Assembly (NCBI GenBank): GCA_016780385.1
Contig: JADHLY010000019.1
Coordinates: forward strand, 1-36,740
Direction: 5' to 3'
DNA from: Flavobacteriales bacterium
Lineage (GTDB): Bacteria; Bacteroidota; Bacteroidia; Flavobacteriales_D; Sanyastnellaceae
Length of the DNA stretch: 36,740 nucleotides
A program made the position numbers and the translations under genes. The notes under the pieces are model-generated. The model was not told the origin of the DNA and searched no databases. It saw nothing but the letters and a program-made list of their open reading frames with translations. Below are positions 1 through 8,342 of this stretch, piece by piece. How positions within the stretch are numbered: the stretch's first letter is position 1; each line of letters starts with the position of its first letter.

Positions 1-1
1 C

Positions 2-2815
2 CTGTTCATCCTGCGGCCCAACCTGTCTTCAGGTCCTCCTGCCCCGCCAGCGGACCTCAGCCTTGAGCCTTTGGGGGAATGGCTCAAAGCCAATTGGTAC
101 GATGGTCTGCACACCGACCTTGGCTACAATGTGGCCCGGGAACAGATGTACGGCTCAGCAGACGAGGTGGGCGGTCAAATTGAAGGGGTCTACACTGGAT
201 TCCAACAGGCCTCAGGATTTGTCACCTTCCCAGATCCCATCAACGCGGAGCACCTTGTGCCCCAGTCCTTTTATGGTTCTGTGAGCCCGATGCGTTCTGA
301 CATCTGGAGTCTCAGGCCCGCGCATGGGTCAGCCAACTCAGCCCGCTCCAACAGCCCCTTTGGAGAAGTACCCGATGCTGAAGCCCAGTGGTACGGCACA
401 GACGAACAGGGCAATTATTTGAGCACGGGAGACATTCCCGCCAATGCCGACGATTTCAGCGAACGTTCCGGCGGATTGTGGGAGCCGAGGGAGTCCCAAA
501 AAGGCGATGTGGCCCGCGGCGTTTTCTACTTCTACACCATGTACCCGACGCAGGCCGGTGACATCTCCGGAGTGTGCGATCTGCAGACCCTTTATGACTG
601 GCACCTCGCGGACCCCGTCAGTGACTTCGAAGTCGAGCGGAATGCGCGCATCGAAGCTGCTCAAGGCAACCGCAACCCTTATATCGATGACCCCAACTTG
701 GTCTTCAGGGCTTGGTTCGAGACGGTCGTGATTCAAGGGTGTACCGACGCCAGCGCCTGCAACTATAATGACGAGGCTACGGAGGACGATGGCAGCTGTG
801 TCCAACTTGGTGCCGCGTGCGATGATGGGAGTGACCTGACATTTGGAGATGTCTACACCAACTGTGATGCGCCCAACTTTGGCTGTCAGGGCTCTGGACC
901 TGAGACCATTTGGGAAGAGCGTTTTGGTGGATTCTCCAGCTTGGGGTACGGCTACAATGGCAGCAACAATTCGGCGGCGTCTGAGACCGAATGGAGCATC
1001 ACGTTTGGAGGCGCGACCGATTATTTCTACACCGGAACCCTCAATGGCGACACTGCCTTTGTCGGAAAGGACCTTGACTTTGATTGCACATGGACAACAC
1101 GTGAAATCGATGTCTCCGGCTACACGGACCTTCAAGCATACATCGACTTGGCCGAAGCCGGCAATTGGGAAAACTCGGACTTCATCCGCTTTGAGGCCAT
1201 CGTGGATGGTACCACGGAACAGCTTTTCAGCGTGGTCAACGACTTCGGTTCGCTGCAACTCGGTCCCCTTGCGGTGTCCGAAGGCAATGCTGTTCGCCTG
1301 CGCGTGGTCACCCGGACGAACGCCAATGGTGAGAGCCCCTATTTCGACGATGTGCTCCTGGTGGGCGTTTCGAATTGTGAAGACACCGATGCCGATGGAC
1401 TGTGCGACGACCTGGACAACTGCACCGATGTTACGGCTTGCAACTACACTGATCCTGCGGCCAGCGAATGCTTGACCTTGGATGCCTGCGGCGTCTGTGG
1501 TGGCCCTGGAGAAATCTATGAGTGTGGCTGCTCCGACATCGCTGCTGGAACCTGTGACTGCGCAGGCAACACACTCGACGCCTTGGATGTCTGTGGGGGT
1601 GATTGTCTCGCAGACAGCGATGGCGACGGCATATGCGATGACGAAGACGAATGCTTGGGTGAATTGGACGTCTGTGGCGTCTGCAATGGTCCTGGTGAAG
1701 TGTATGACTGCGGGTGCACGGAAATTCCTTCCGGGGCGTGTGACTGCGCTGGAAACCAGCTTGATGCCTTGGGCGTATGCGGTGGGACCTGCACTGCCGA
1801 TGCCGATGAGGATGGCATATGCGACGATGTCGATGATTGTGTAGGGGACTTGGATGAATGCGGCGTTTGCAACGGTCCAGGCCCATTGCTTGAGTGCGGG
1901 TGCGCAGACATTCCAACCGGCGATTGCGACTGTTTAGGCAACCAACTTGATGCCCTTGGAATCTGTGGTGGCGATTGCACAAGTGATGCCGACCAAGATG
2001 GAATTTGCGATTCTGATGAGGTGCCGGGATGCACAGATCCGAACGCTTCGAACTACGACGAAACGGCCACGGACAATGACGGCTCTTGCACCTACGTACA
2101 GGGAAGCTTCACCGGACTGACCGCTGAGCTGGTGGCTGAAAACGGTGCGGGCCCAGGACTCAATACTTGGCGGGTGTACGCCAATTTCAGCAATGCTGGT
2201 GCCGACCTTCTCTCTGTATACGGCACCTCCATCAACCCGATTGACGTGTCGACATCCACCTCGTGGTATCAAGAAGACGGAGTGGGTTCCGCCACTTCAA
2301 ACGGAATCAACGAGGAGCTCTACGGCGCCATCCCCTCCCTCGCCTTCGACAGCTGGGTCACCATCGGCGGTCCCACCTCCAACAGCGAAGAAATTCAATT
2401 TGCGGGATTGGACCTGGCAGGATTCGAAGCTGGAGAAGACCTGACCTCTGACGAGTCTTTGGGTGGAAGCTGGTTTGCCATCCCAGGAAATGTATCGGGA
2501 ACAACCCCTGACGCCCAAGGCCGCGTGCTCATCGCGCAGCTCACCACGGATGGCACGGTGGTGTTTGATTGCAACATTCAATACCGGGAATCGGATGGAA
2601 CCACACCTGTGGCCACTGAGCTCAGCCTGGTGTTCCAAAATGGATGCCCCGAAGACGTCAATGGAAGCGGCATGGTCGACATCGAGGATATCCTCGCTGT
2701 CTTGACCAGTTTCGGCTGCACCGGGAACTGCCTCGGCGACATCAACGGTGACGGCAATGTCGACATCAACGACGGCCTGCTTGTCATCGGCGCGTTCGCC
2801 AACATCTGCAACTGA
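2..2815 (+). CDS. Secreted endonuclease I family nuclease, 5'-truncated, with Cys/Asp-rich repeats and C-terminal dockerin-like EF-hands
   Basis: The reading frame is open from the window edge with no ATG before the conserved domain, so the start and signal peptide lie outside. The nuclease domain covers about nt 65-725. It has the endonuclease I (EndA/NucM/Vvn type) signature NAEHLVPQS, with the Glu-His pair at nt 248-253, then SDIWSLRP, a GSANSARSN metal-ligand region and GDVARGVFYFYTMY. The family cuts DNA and RNA non-specifically outside the cell. Downstream come one ACNYN/DDGSC cysteine module (about 737-898), a jelly-roll-like segment (about 900-1375), three tandem 62-residue Cys/Asp repeats (1478-2035), an unrecognised domain (about 2101-2640) and two calcium-loop motifs ending in ILAVLTSFG and LLVIGAFAN. 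There is no type A or type B type IX sorting domain. It is a convergent paralogue of the nuclease at 5451-7313. The nuclease call is firm; the tail's function is unknown. Confidence 0.9.
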   Translation: MFILRPNLSSGPPAPPADLSLEPLGEWLKANWYDGLHTDLGYNVAREQMYGSADEVGGQIEGVYTGFQQASGFVTFPDPINAEHLVPQSFYGSVSPMRSDIWSLRPAHGSANSARSNSPFGEVPDAEAQWYGTDEQGNYLSTGDIPANADDFSERSGGLWEPRESQKGDVARGVFYFYTMYPTQAGDISGVCDLQTLYDWHLADPVSDFEVERNARIEAAQGNRNPYIDDPNLVFRAWFETVVIQGCTDASACNYNDEATEDDGSCVQLGAACDDGSDLTFGDVYTNCDAPNFGCQGSGPETIWEERFGGFSSLGYGYNGSNNSAASETEWSITFGGATDYFYTGTLNGDTAFVGKDLDFDCTWTTREIDVSGYTDLQAYIDLAEAGNWENSDFIRFEAIVDGTTEQLFSVVNDFGSLQLGPLAVSEGNAVRLRVVTRTNANGESPYFDDVLLVGVSNCEDTDADGLCDDLDNCTDVTACNYTDPAASECLTLDACGVCGGPGEIYECGCSDIAAGTCDCAGNTLDALDVCGGDCLADSDGDGICDDEDECLGELDVCGVCNGPGEVYDCGCTEIPSGACDCAGNQLDALGVCGGTCTADADEDGICDDVDDCVGDLDECGVCNGPGPLLECGCADIPTGDCDCLGNQLDALGICGGDCTSDADQDGICDSDEVPGCTDPNASNYDETATDNDGSCTYVQGSFTGLTAELVAENGAGPGLNTWRVYANFSNAGADLLSVYGTSINPIDVSTSTSWYQEDGVGSATSNGINEELYGAIPSLAFDSWVTIGGPTSNSEEIQFAGLDLAGFEAGEDLTSDESLGGSWFAIPGNVSGTTPDAQGRVLIAQLTTDGTVVFDCNIQYRESDGTTPVATELSLVFQNGCPEDVNGSGMVDIEDILAVLTSFGCTGNCLGDINGDGNVDINDGLLVIGAFANICN
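1478..2035 (+). repeat. Three tandem 62-residue (186 bp) Cys/Asp-rich repeats inside the nuclease gene
   Basis: Copies start at nt 1478, 1664 and 1850, each at a Leu-Asp-x-Cys-Gly-Val-Cys motif, with no length difference between copies 1 and 2; copy 3 diverges in its last few residues. Each unit carries a Cys-rich half (GPG, CGC, CDC, GNxLDAL, CGG) and an acidic half of the form DxDxDGICDD, which resembles thrombospondin type 3 calcium-binding repeats. Calcium binding and disulphide formation are inferred from composition. The equal length points to tandem duplication. Confidence 0.88.
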
Positions 2816-2854
2816 CTGCTGGACTGAAGCCGCCGAGCCAAGCCGAGATTGTGC

Positions 2855-5434
2855 TTACATCGACGGGCCGAGGAAGACGGCGTTGTCGAAGAGGCGGTGG
2901 CCTGACTTCCAGAAAGCACGGAAGAGCGGGTTGTCGACCAAGTAGACGACGCTGCCCCGCCCCATGTTATGGACGCCTGCGACGAGCGATCCTTTCTGCG
3001 CGGGAATCGACATCTCACCGGCGTGGCCGCTGAAAGGACGCCCTTCATCGCTCGGCGGCAATACGGCCACGTTGCCCTCCTCGAGGGCAGCAAAACGGCG
3101 GCCTGAGGTGCGCAGCGTCATGTATTCGCTGCCGTAGCCATCGGCCAGTGGATGCGTTTCGTCAACGGCAGCCCGGAAAATGGCACCGGGCAGATCGTAG
3201 CGCAAGCGGTCGCGGCCCTGCGCCGCAAAGGGCAAGGGGTCGAGTCCCTGGGCGGCATTGTCGTGGGCATTGCGCTCATCGGCCGCCTCTTGGACGCGGT
3301 CCTCTTGTGCCTGCACTTCGGCGCGCTCGCCTTCGCTATAGGGGTTCAGGCCCCAACCGTCGCGGCCAGAGAATGCGCTGCATGCGCCGCCCACTGCCAC
3401 AAGCTGTCCACCACCGCGCACCCAGTCGGCGAGGTCATTCCGCTCGCTGTCGTCCATGCGGTACCACCCGCTGGGCAAAATGACCACATCCAAATTGTCC
3501 AGGTCGAGCTCATCGACAGCCCCGACCCGGTGGATGGGGTATTGCAGGTTTTGCTCGAAGTGATACCAAATCTCACCGGCGCTCAGGGAACTGACCCCCT
3601 CGCCTGAGACGGTCGCTATGCGCGGCGTCTGAATGGGGTCGTAATGGCTGCTGCCGAAGTCGTAGCCTGTGGAAACCCTCCCGGACTTCACGGCCATCGG
3701 AGTTACCCCTGCAGCCCGCCCTGCGCGCTCAACGGCGGCATCCAAATCACCCACGGTCTCGTTGTTGCGGCGCGTGATCACAAAGTCGCCGGCCGCAAAT
3801 ACGTGCCCTTCCATGCTGAATCCGCTGTCCGCCCGTCTGACGGTCACCCCATCGGCCAGCAAGGCGGCCAGCCCGCGAATGGCATCGGCACCGCCACCGG
3901 GCAGCACCCAACCATAAGGGTTGGCCACAGCGGCCTGGTCCAAGGGGGCCAACGCATTGGCCGGCCAAGCCTCCACCGGCTTCAACCGACTGGTCAATGC
4001 CAACGCCTGCAATCCCATCGCGTGAGGCAGGGCCCAAGCCGTAATGTCATAGGTCATGCTGTCGGACAATTCGGGGTCTGGATCCATCAAGACTTGCAGG
4101 ATGCCGCCATGTGGTTGATGGGCATCAATCAGCAAGTCTCCAGCCCGCACCGCACGCTTGGAGGTGCGGCCCGAAGCATAATCGTAGGCCGTCACAGATG
4201 ATGCGGCTGGGGCCGTACCGTAGACAATTCCGTTGGCGTCGAGGATGCGCAAGAGCTCCTTCATCTTCGCATGGTCCTGCTCACCGGGAAACACGTAGCC
4301 GGCATAGTCACCGAAAGGGTCCTCGACGTTTTTGAGGTGGTAAGCCGCAAACTCCGCCACGAGCTCCTCGGCGCGCCGAGCGCTTTCCTCGACTGTACTG
4401 AGGCCCGACTCATGGTGGTTCAAAATGCGATAGGCCAAGGTGAGGGTATCGCCCAGCGAAGTGGTGATGGCACGTCCAGCGCGGCTGCTTCCACCTTGCT
4501 CGTACGTCATGCCGACAGCGCCATTGTACAAAGGCCAGGTGTCTCCGTAGGCGGGGTAGAACAGATCGAACACCTCACGGGTGAAATACAAGGCCCCGCG
4601 GGCATCGAACCACCGGGCGTTGTTGCCCCCGATGTGTTCTTGGCACTTGCGCTGCCAGGGGCTGATGATCTTGTGATACGGTTCTGCCGCCGGAGCGAAA
4701 TAGTAGGGTGAATTGACCCCTTGCTCATGGAAATCCACGTGGACTTGCGGCATCCAACGGCGGTAGGCCGCGACACGGCCTTGGGTCTCGCGCTGCGTCT
4801 GCCACGCCCAATCGCGGTTCATGTCAAACATGTAGTGGTTGCTGCGCCCTCCAGGCCAAGGCTCGTCGTGCTCTACAGTGCCGGGATTGGCGTCGGGAAG
4901 GAGGCCGGTGGTGCGGTCTTGGAACGCGACATAACGATCGCGCCCATCGGGGTTGACACAGGGATCGATAATGACCACCGCTTGGTCGAGCCATGAGGCC
5001 ACATCCCCATCTCCTGCGTCTTTGCCGGAAACGAGCGCGTGCATGGTCCGCAGGGCCGCCTCGGTGCACACCGCCTCATTGCCGTGGACGTTATAACTGA
5101 GGTAGACAAAGGCCACTCCAGGGTCGTCGGCGGCGAGGCCTTTGCCTCCCGTGCGGGCCAGATTGGCTGCGCGCAATGCCTCCAAACGCGCGTGGTTGGC
5201 TTCAGAGGTCACGATCAACAAGCCGAGCTCCCGGTATTCTGAAGTCCGGCCGTACGGTTCCCAAGTCGCCTTGGGAGATGCCGCTGCCAATGCCTGGGCG
5301 TAGTCCACCACATTGTGGTGCCGGGTAAACCGCTCTCCGAGCTCGTAGCCTAAGAATTCAGCGGGGGTGGTCACCTGCGTACGAGCGGTAAAAGCAGCGC
5401 TAAGGAGCGCCGTAAAGACAATCGCGTATTTCAT
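2855..5434 (-). CDS. Secreted M14-family zinc carboxypeptidase
   Basis: About 859 residues from the ATG at 5434, which gives a clean signal peptide (MKYAIVFTALLSAAFTA); an earlier start at 5488 would overlap the upstream nuclease gene. The M14 metallopeptidase signature is complete: zinc ligands His117 and Glu120 in HGNE, the NPDGR substrate loop, Asn206-Arg207 in DMNRDW, the third zinc ligand His236 in VDFHEQG, and the likely catalytic Glu312 in TYEQGG. The long C-terminal half includes a segment like a class I glutamine-amidotransferase fold (VVILPSGWYR, then VRGGGQLVAVGG), as seen in several large bacterial M14 proteins. No sorting domain or dockerin-like tail is present, so it probably stays periplasmic or is exported another way. 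It lies 16 bp after the nuclease gene on the same strand and probably shares its transcript. Peptide trimming outside the inner membrane is the likely role; specificity is unknown. Confidence 0.92.
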   Translation of the reverse strand: MKYAIVFTALLSAAFTARTQVTTPAEFLGYELGERFTRHHNVVDYAQALAAASPKATWEPYGRTSEYRELGLLIVTSEANHARLEALRAANLARTGGKGLAADDPGVAFVYLSYNVHGNEAVCTEAALRTMHALVSGKDAGDGDVASWLDQAVVIIDPCVNPDGRDRYVAFQDRTTGLLPDANPGTVEHDEPWPGGRSNHYMFDMNRDWAWQTQRETQGRVAAYRRWMPQVHVDFHEQGVNSPYYFAPAAEPYHKIISPWQRKCQEHIGGNNARWFDARGALYFTREVFDLFYPAYGDTWPLYNGAVGMTYEQGGSSRAGRAITTSLGDTLTLAYRILNHHESGLSTVEESARRAEELVAEFAAYHLKNVEDPFGDYAGYVFPGEQDHAKMKELLRILDANGIVYGTAPAASSVTAYDYASGRTSKRAVRAGDLLIDAHQPHGGILQVLMDPDPELSDSMTYDITAWALPHAMGLQALALTSRLKPVEAWPANALAPLDQAAVANPYGWVLPGGGADAIRGLAALLADGVTVRRADSGFSMEGHVFAAGDFVITRRNNETVGDLDAAVERAGRAAGVTPMAVKSGRVSTGYDFGSSHYDPIQTPRIATVSGEGVSSLSAGEIWYHFEQNLQYPIHRVGAVDELDLDNLDVVILPSGWYRMDDSERNDLADWVRGGGQLVAVGGACSAFSGRDGWGLNPYSEGERAEVQAQEDRVQEAADERNAHDNAAQGLDPLPFAAQGRDRLRYDLPGAIFRAAVDETHPLADGYGSEYMTLRTSGRRFAALEEGNVAVLPPSDEGRPFSGHAGEMSIPAQKGSLVAGVHNMGRGSVVYLVDNPLFRAFWKSGHRLFDNAVFLGPSM

Positions 5435-5450
5435 GAAGAAGAGCCCGGAT

Positions 5451-7313
5451 TCAAAGACAGATGTCGCCGAACTGCGCCAAGATAGCAAGCATGTCTGCCG
5501 TTGTGACGGCGTCGTCGCCTGTGATGTCTGCGGTGCAGTCTACGAGACAGCCAAATTGACCGAGCAACATCAACACATCTCCGACCGCCACCAGGCCATC
5601 TCCATCCAAATCCGCTGGACACTCAGAGGGCACCGGCGGCGTGCCGAAGACCAGCAACTCATCCAATCTCCACACCTCACCTGCCGCATCATTGCGCATT
5701 TGAACCTGCAAGACGATGGAGCCGACGGCGGGCAATGACAGCATGTCCACACCCGTGGCACCATCGCCCGTCAAACCGGCGATAAACAAAGGCTGGCCAT
5801 CCAACAACACGGAAAACTCGAGGTAATCCATCGGCCCCGTCATGCCACCATGGCCGGTGAAATCCGCAGAAATCGCAAGGTCCAGCACGCCTTGCACGTC
5901 AATTTCTCGGGAGCTCCAGGTCACCAAGCCCTCTGTGTTGCGGACCGCCATCACCGTATCGTTCAAGTAAGTCTCGGTCCACATCGCCTCCGTACCCGGA
6001 GACGGCATCAAAAACCACTCTGTTTCCCCAGCAGCCATTGACACATCGTTGTCCCCGTCAAAACCATAGGACAGGCCCGTGGTATGAAAAGCAGCCCGGT
6101 ACAGAATGGGCCCTTCAGGCGTGGTAGGCGGCCCCGTGGCACCGGTACAACCGTAATCGGGTTCATCGCAGTCGGTGTAGACATCGCCCAACGTGGTGGC
6201 ATCACCGTCGTCGCAGGCCGCTCCCAACAAGATGCAAGACCCATCATCAAGGCCCGCACCCGCGTCGTAATTGCACGCAGCAGGGTCCGTGCAACCAGGT
6301 ACGGTAATCGGCGTCCCTTGACATCCGAAGTTGGGCAGTCCGCAATCCGTGTAGACATCATCAAAGGTCTCTGCATCGCCATCATCGCAGGCAGAGCCCA
6401 ACATGATGCAGGTGCCGTTGTTGAAGGTGGCCTCGGGGTCGTAATTGCAGGCTGAGGCAAACGTGCACCCCGGAATGTCTGTGGGTGGCTCCCAAAACCA
6501 AGCTTCATACACCCAGTCGGGGTGGTCTACGAAGGGGTTGCGGTTGCCCTGGGCGATCTCCGTGCGGTCGTTGCGCGTTTGTTCTACTGGGCTCACCGGG
6601 TCGGCGAGGTGCCACGCATACAAGGTGGCCGGATCACACACCCCAGCAATGTCACCGGCCTGGGTAGGGTACATGGTATAGAAATAGAACACGCTGCGCG
6701 CCACATCTCCCTTCATCGCCTCCCGCGGCTCCCAAATGTTACCCGAAGCTTCACTGAAATCGTCCGGATTAGAGGGCATGGTGCCTGTGCTCAGGTAGTT
6801 GCCGCTGCCGTCGGTACCGTACCATTGGGCATTGCCATCCCCTACTTCTCCATAGGGGTCATTGGAACGCGCGGAATTGGCAGAGCCGTGACAAGGACGA
6901 ATCGACCATATGTCCGACTTCATGGGCGAAGCCGATCCGTAGAACGACTGCGGCACGATGTGTTCGGCATTGATGGGATTGGGATAAGTCACAAAACCAC
7001 TGACCTGCTGGAAACCCGTGTAAATGCACGTGATTTGACCTCCTGAAGCGTCCACAAACCCATACATCTGTTCGCGGGCGGCATTGTACCCAAGGTTGGT
7101 GAAGTACCCATCGTACCAATTCTGCTTGATCCAGGTCCTCAGCGGTTCCAGCTGGAGGCCATCGGGGGCATCAGGCTGAGCCCAGCCTACAACGGGGACC
7201 AACATCAAGGCGATCAGCACGCCCAAAGCAGGTGGAAAAATGAACCTCAAGGAAATTGGAAAATACGATGGCTCACGGATACCAACGGGCATCGTCCACA
7301 AAAGCGCTGTCAT
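5451..7313 (-). CDS. Secreted endonuclease I family nuclease with Cys modules and C-terminal dockerin-like EF-hands
   Basis: About 620 residues, start uncertain. Both the 7313 start and a second Met at 7292 overlap the 3' end of the peroxidase gene. The hydrophobic stretch and GWAQ cleavage site lie at residues 26-46. The nuclease domain (about 55-275) carries NAEHIVPQS with Glu117-His118, SDIWSIRP, GSANSARSN and GDVARSVFYFYTMY, the endonuclease I hallmarks. Two 58-residue Cys modules follow (281-393), then a jelly-roll-like segment (about 400-560). Two EF-hand loops of dockerin type form the extreme C-terminus (about 565-619), each ending in LLGQFG or ILAQFG. The catalytic domain is very similar to the convergent nuclease at the left edge, so this is a local paralogue pair. 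The likely role is degrading extracellular nucleic acid for nutrients; this is inference. Confidence 0.92.
   Translation of the reverse strand: MTALLWTMPVGIREPSYFPISLRFIFPPALGVLIALMLVPVVGWAQPDAPDGLQLEPLRTWIKQNWYDGYFTNLGYNAAREQMYGFVDASGGQITCIYTGFQQVSGFVTYPNPINAEHIVPQSFYGSASPMKSDIWSIRPCHGSANSARSNDPYGEVGDGNAQWYGTDGSGNYLSTGTMPSNPDDFSEASGNIWEPREAMKGDVARSVFYFYTMYPTQAGDIAGVCDPATLYAWHLADPVSPVEQTRNDRTEIAQGNRNPFVDHPDWVYEAWFWEPPTDIPGCTFASACNYDPEATFNNGTCIMLGSACDDGDAETFDDVYTDCGLPNFGCQGTPITVPGCTDPAACNYDAGAGLDDGSCILLGAACDDGDATTLGDVYTDCDEPDYGCTGATGPPTTPEGPILYRAAFHTTGLSYGFDGDNDVSMAAGETEWFLMPSPGTEAMWTETYLNDTVMAVRNTEGLVTWSSREIDVQGVLDLAISADFTGHGGMTGPMDYLEFSVLLDGQPLFIAGLTGDGATGVDMLSLPAVGSIVLQVQMRNDAAGEVWRLDELLVFGTPPVPSECPADLDGDGLVAVGDVLMLLGQFGCLVDCTADITGDDAVTTADMLAILAQFGDICL
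6135..6473 (-). repeat. Tandem pair of 58-residue Cys modules in the nuclease gene
   Basis: The unit GCTxxxACNYDxxA, then DG(T/S)CIxLGxACDDGDA, then DVYTDC and (F/Y)GC occurs twice with a spacing of 58 residues (first Cys at residues 283 and 341). The paralogous nuclease carries only one copy at about nt 737-898. A shorter ACNF/DDASC version appears in the metalloprotease at 25748-28093. The unit has six cysteines and many Asp residues; disulphide or calcium stabilisation is inferred. Confidence 0.8.
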
Positions 7314-8298
7314 TCAAAGCCGCCAAAAAAGCGAGCAGGTCGATGCGCTCTTCAGGGGTCAGGACAAATGGCGACAACAAGCTGTCTTGCCGGGCATGTC
7401 CTGCCCCTCCTGTGGCATAGTGATCGAGGACTTCATCCAGGGTCTGAAAGCGCCCATCGTGCATGTAAGGTGCGGTGAAACCAATGTTTCTGAGGGTGGG
7501 AATCTTGAAAGCACCACTGTCAGCCGGATTTCCCGTCAACACCCAACGACCGGGATCTTCCGAAACGGCATCGAGACCGTTGTTGGCAAAACCGTGGTCT
7601 GTAAACATCGGCGGCGTGTGGCAGCGGTCGCACCCCAGGCCATCCTGACCGAACAATACCGCACCCTGCTGGACGCTTTCGGAGGCGGTGATTTGGCCAC
7701 GTTGCCAGCGGTCCCAAAGACTGTTTCCGCTCAAGAAACTCCTCTGAAACGTCGCCAGCGCACGGGTCATCACAAAGGGATCGAGCCCTCGCCCGTAAGC
7801 TGCCTCCGACTGCGCCGCATAGTCAGGGGCCAGCTCCTCGCAAGCCGTGACAATGTTGTGGCCCATTTCAGCAGGCTCTTGCAGGGGCACGAGCACCTGC
7901 ATTTCCAAGGTGGGCACGCCGCCTTCCGACATAAAGTGGGGCTGGTACGCCACATTGGTGAGGGTCGCGGCATTGCGGCTTCCCAAAGCGCCCAGCGCGC
8001 CCGGCGTCACCGCTTCAGGTGCGCTGAAGGCCCGTGCAGGCAAGTGACACGTCGCACAACTGACCGTTCCATCAATGGACAACCGCGCATCAAAGAACAG
8101 TGCGCGGCCCAATGCCCAACGCACGTCGGTAAACGCATTGTCTTCGGGTGTGACCGGGTTCTCAAACCCTTCCGGCACCTGCATGAAGTCCGCGGTGTAG
8201 TAGACTGGACGTGGGACCACTGGCGGTTCTGGACCACAGGTCCAAAATGCCACCGCTGTTGCGGCCAATCCGATGCACGTCCAACTCCGATTCAACAT
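7273..8298 (-). CDS. Di-haem cytochrome c peroxidase / MauG-family protein
   Basis: About 341 residues from the ATG at 8298; the longer frame from 8436 would run into the next gene. Two c-type haem sites are present: C81-x2-C84-H85 (SCATCH) and C223-x2-C226-H227 (CDRCH). The C-terminal part has the family's MHDGRFQTLDEVLDHY stretch, which holds the conserved Met-His-Asp-Gly, and a closing TPEERIDLLAFL helix. The N-terminus is hydrophobic and ends in FWTCGPEPP, which may be a lipoprotein signal with a weak lipobox, so the protein is probably periplasmic and possibly membrane-anchored. The family reduces hydrogen peroxide with electrons from small cytochromes, or oxidises a partner protein in the MauG and MbnH branches. 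Which applies cannot be told here. The following nuclease gene starts within its last 40 bases. Confidence 0.9.
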   Translation of the reverse strand: MLNRSWTCIGLAATAVAFWTCGPEPPVVPRPVYYTADFMQVPEGFENPVTPEDNAFTDVRWALGRALFFDARLSIDGTVSCATCHLPARAFSAPEAVTPGALGALGSRNAATLTNVAYQPHFMSEGGVPTLEMQVLVPLQEPAEMGHNIVTACEELAPDYAAQSEAAYGRGLDPFVMTRALATFQRSFLSGNSLWDRWQRGQITASESVQQGAVLFGQDGLGCDRCHTPPMFTDHGFANNGLDAVSEDPGRWVLTGNPADSGAFKIPTLRNIGFTAPYMHDGRFQTLDEVLDHYATGGAGHARQDSLLSPFVLTPEERIDLLAFLAALNDSAFVDDARWYP

Positions 8299-8342
8299 CC
8301 CAAAGATGCAACCGAGAACGGAGGGCACATGTTGCACCCGGT

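Noticed and set aside
338-1258. Long minus-strand open frame opposite the first nuclease
   Set aside because: It mirrors a well-supported coding strand with domain motifs, shows no recognisable family or start context, and such antisense frames are frequent in this GC-rich DNA.
1516-2034. Ser/Pro/His-rich minus-strand frame over the repeats
   Set aside because: Its repeated pattern comes only from the 186 bp repeats of the sense gene; no other evidence.
5451-5621. Type A type IX sorting domain at the nuclease C-terminus
   Set aside because: The last 55 residues are two calcium-loop motifs, without the conserved Gly-rich and Lys-rich end of type A domains.
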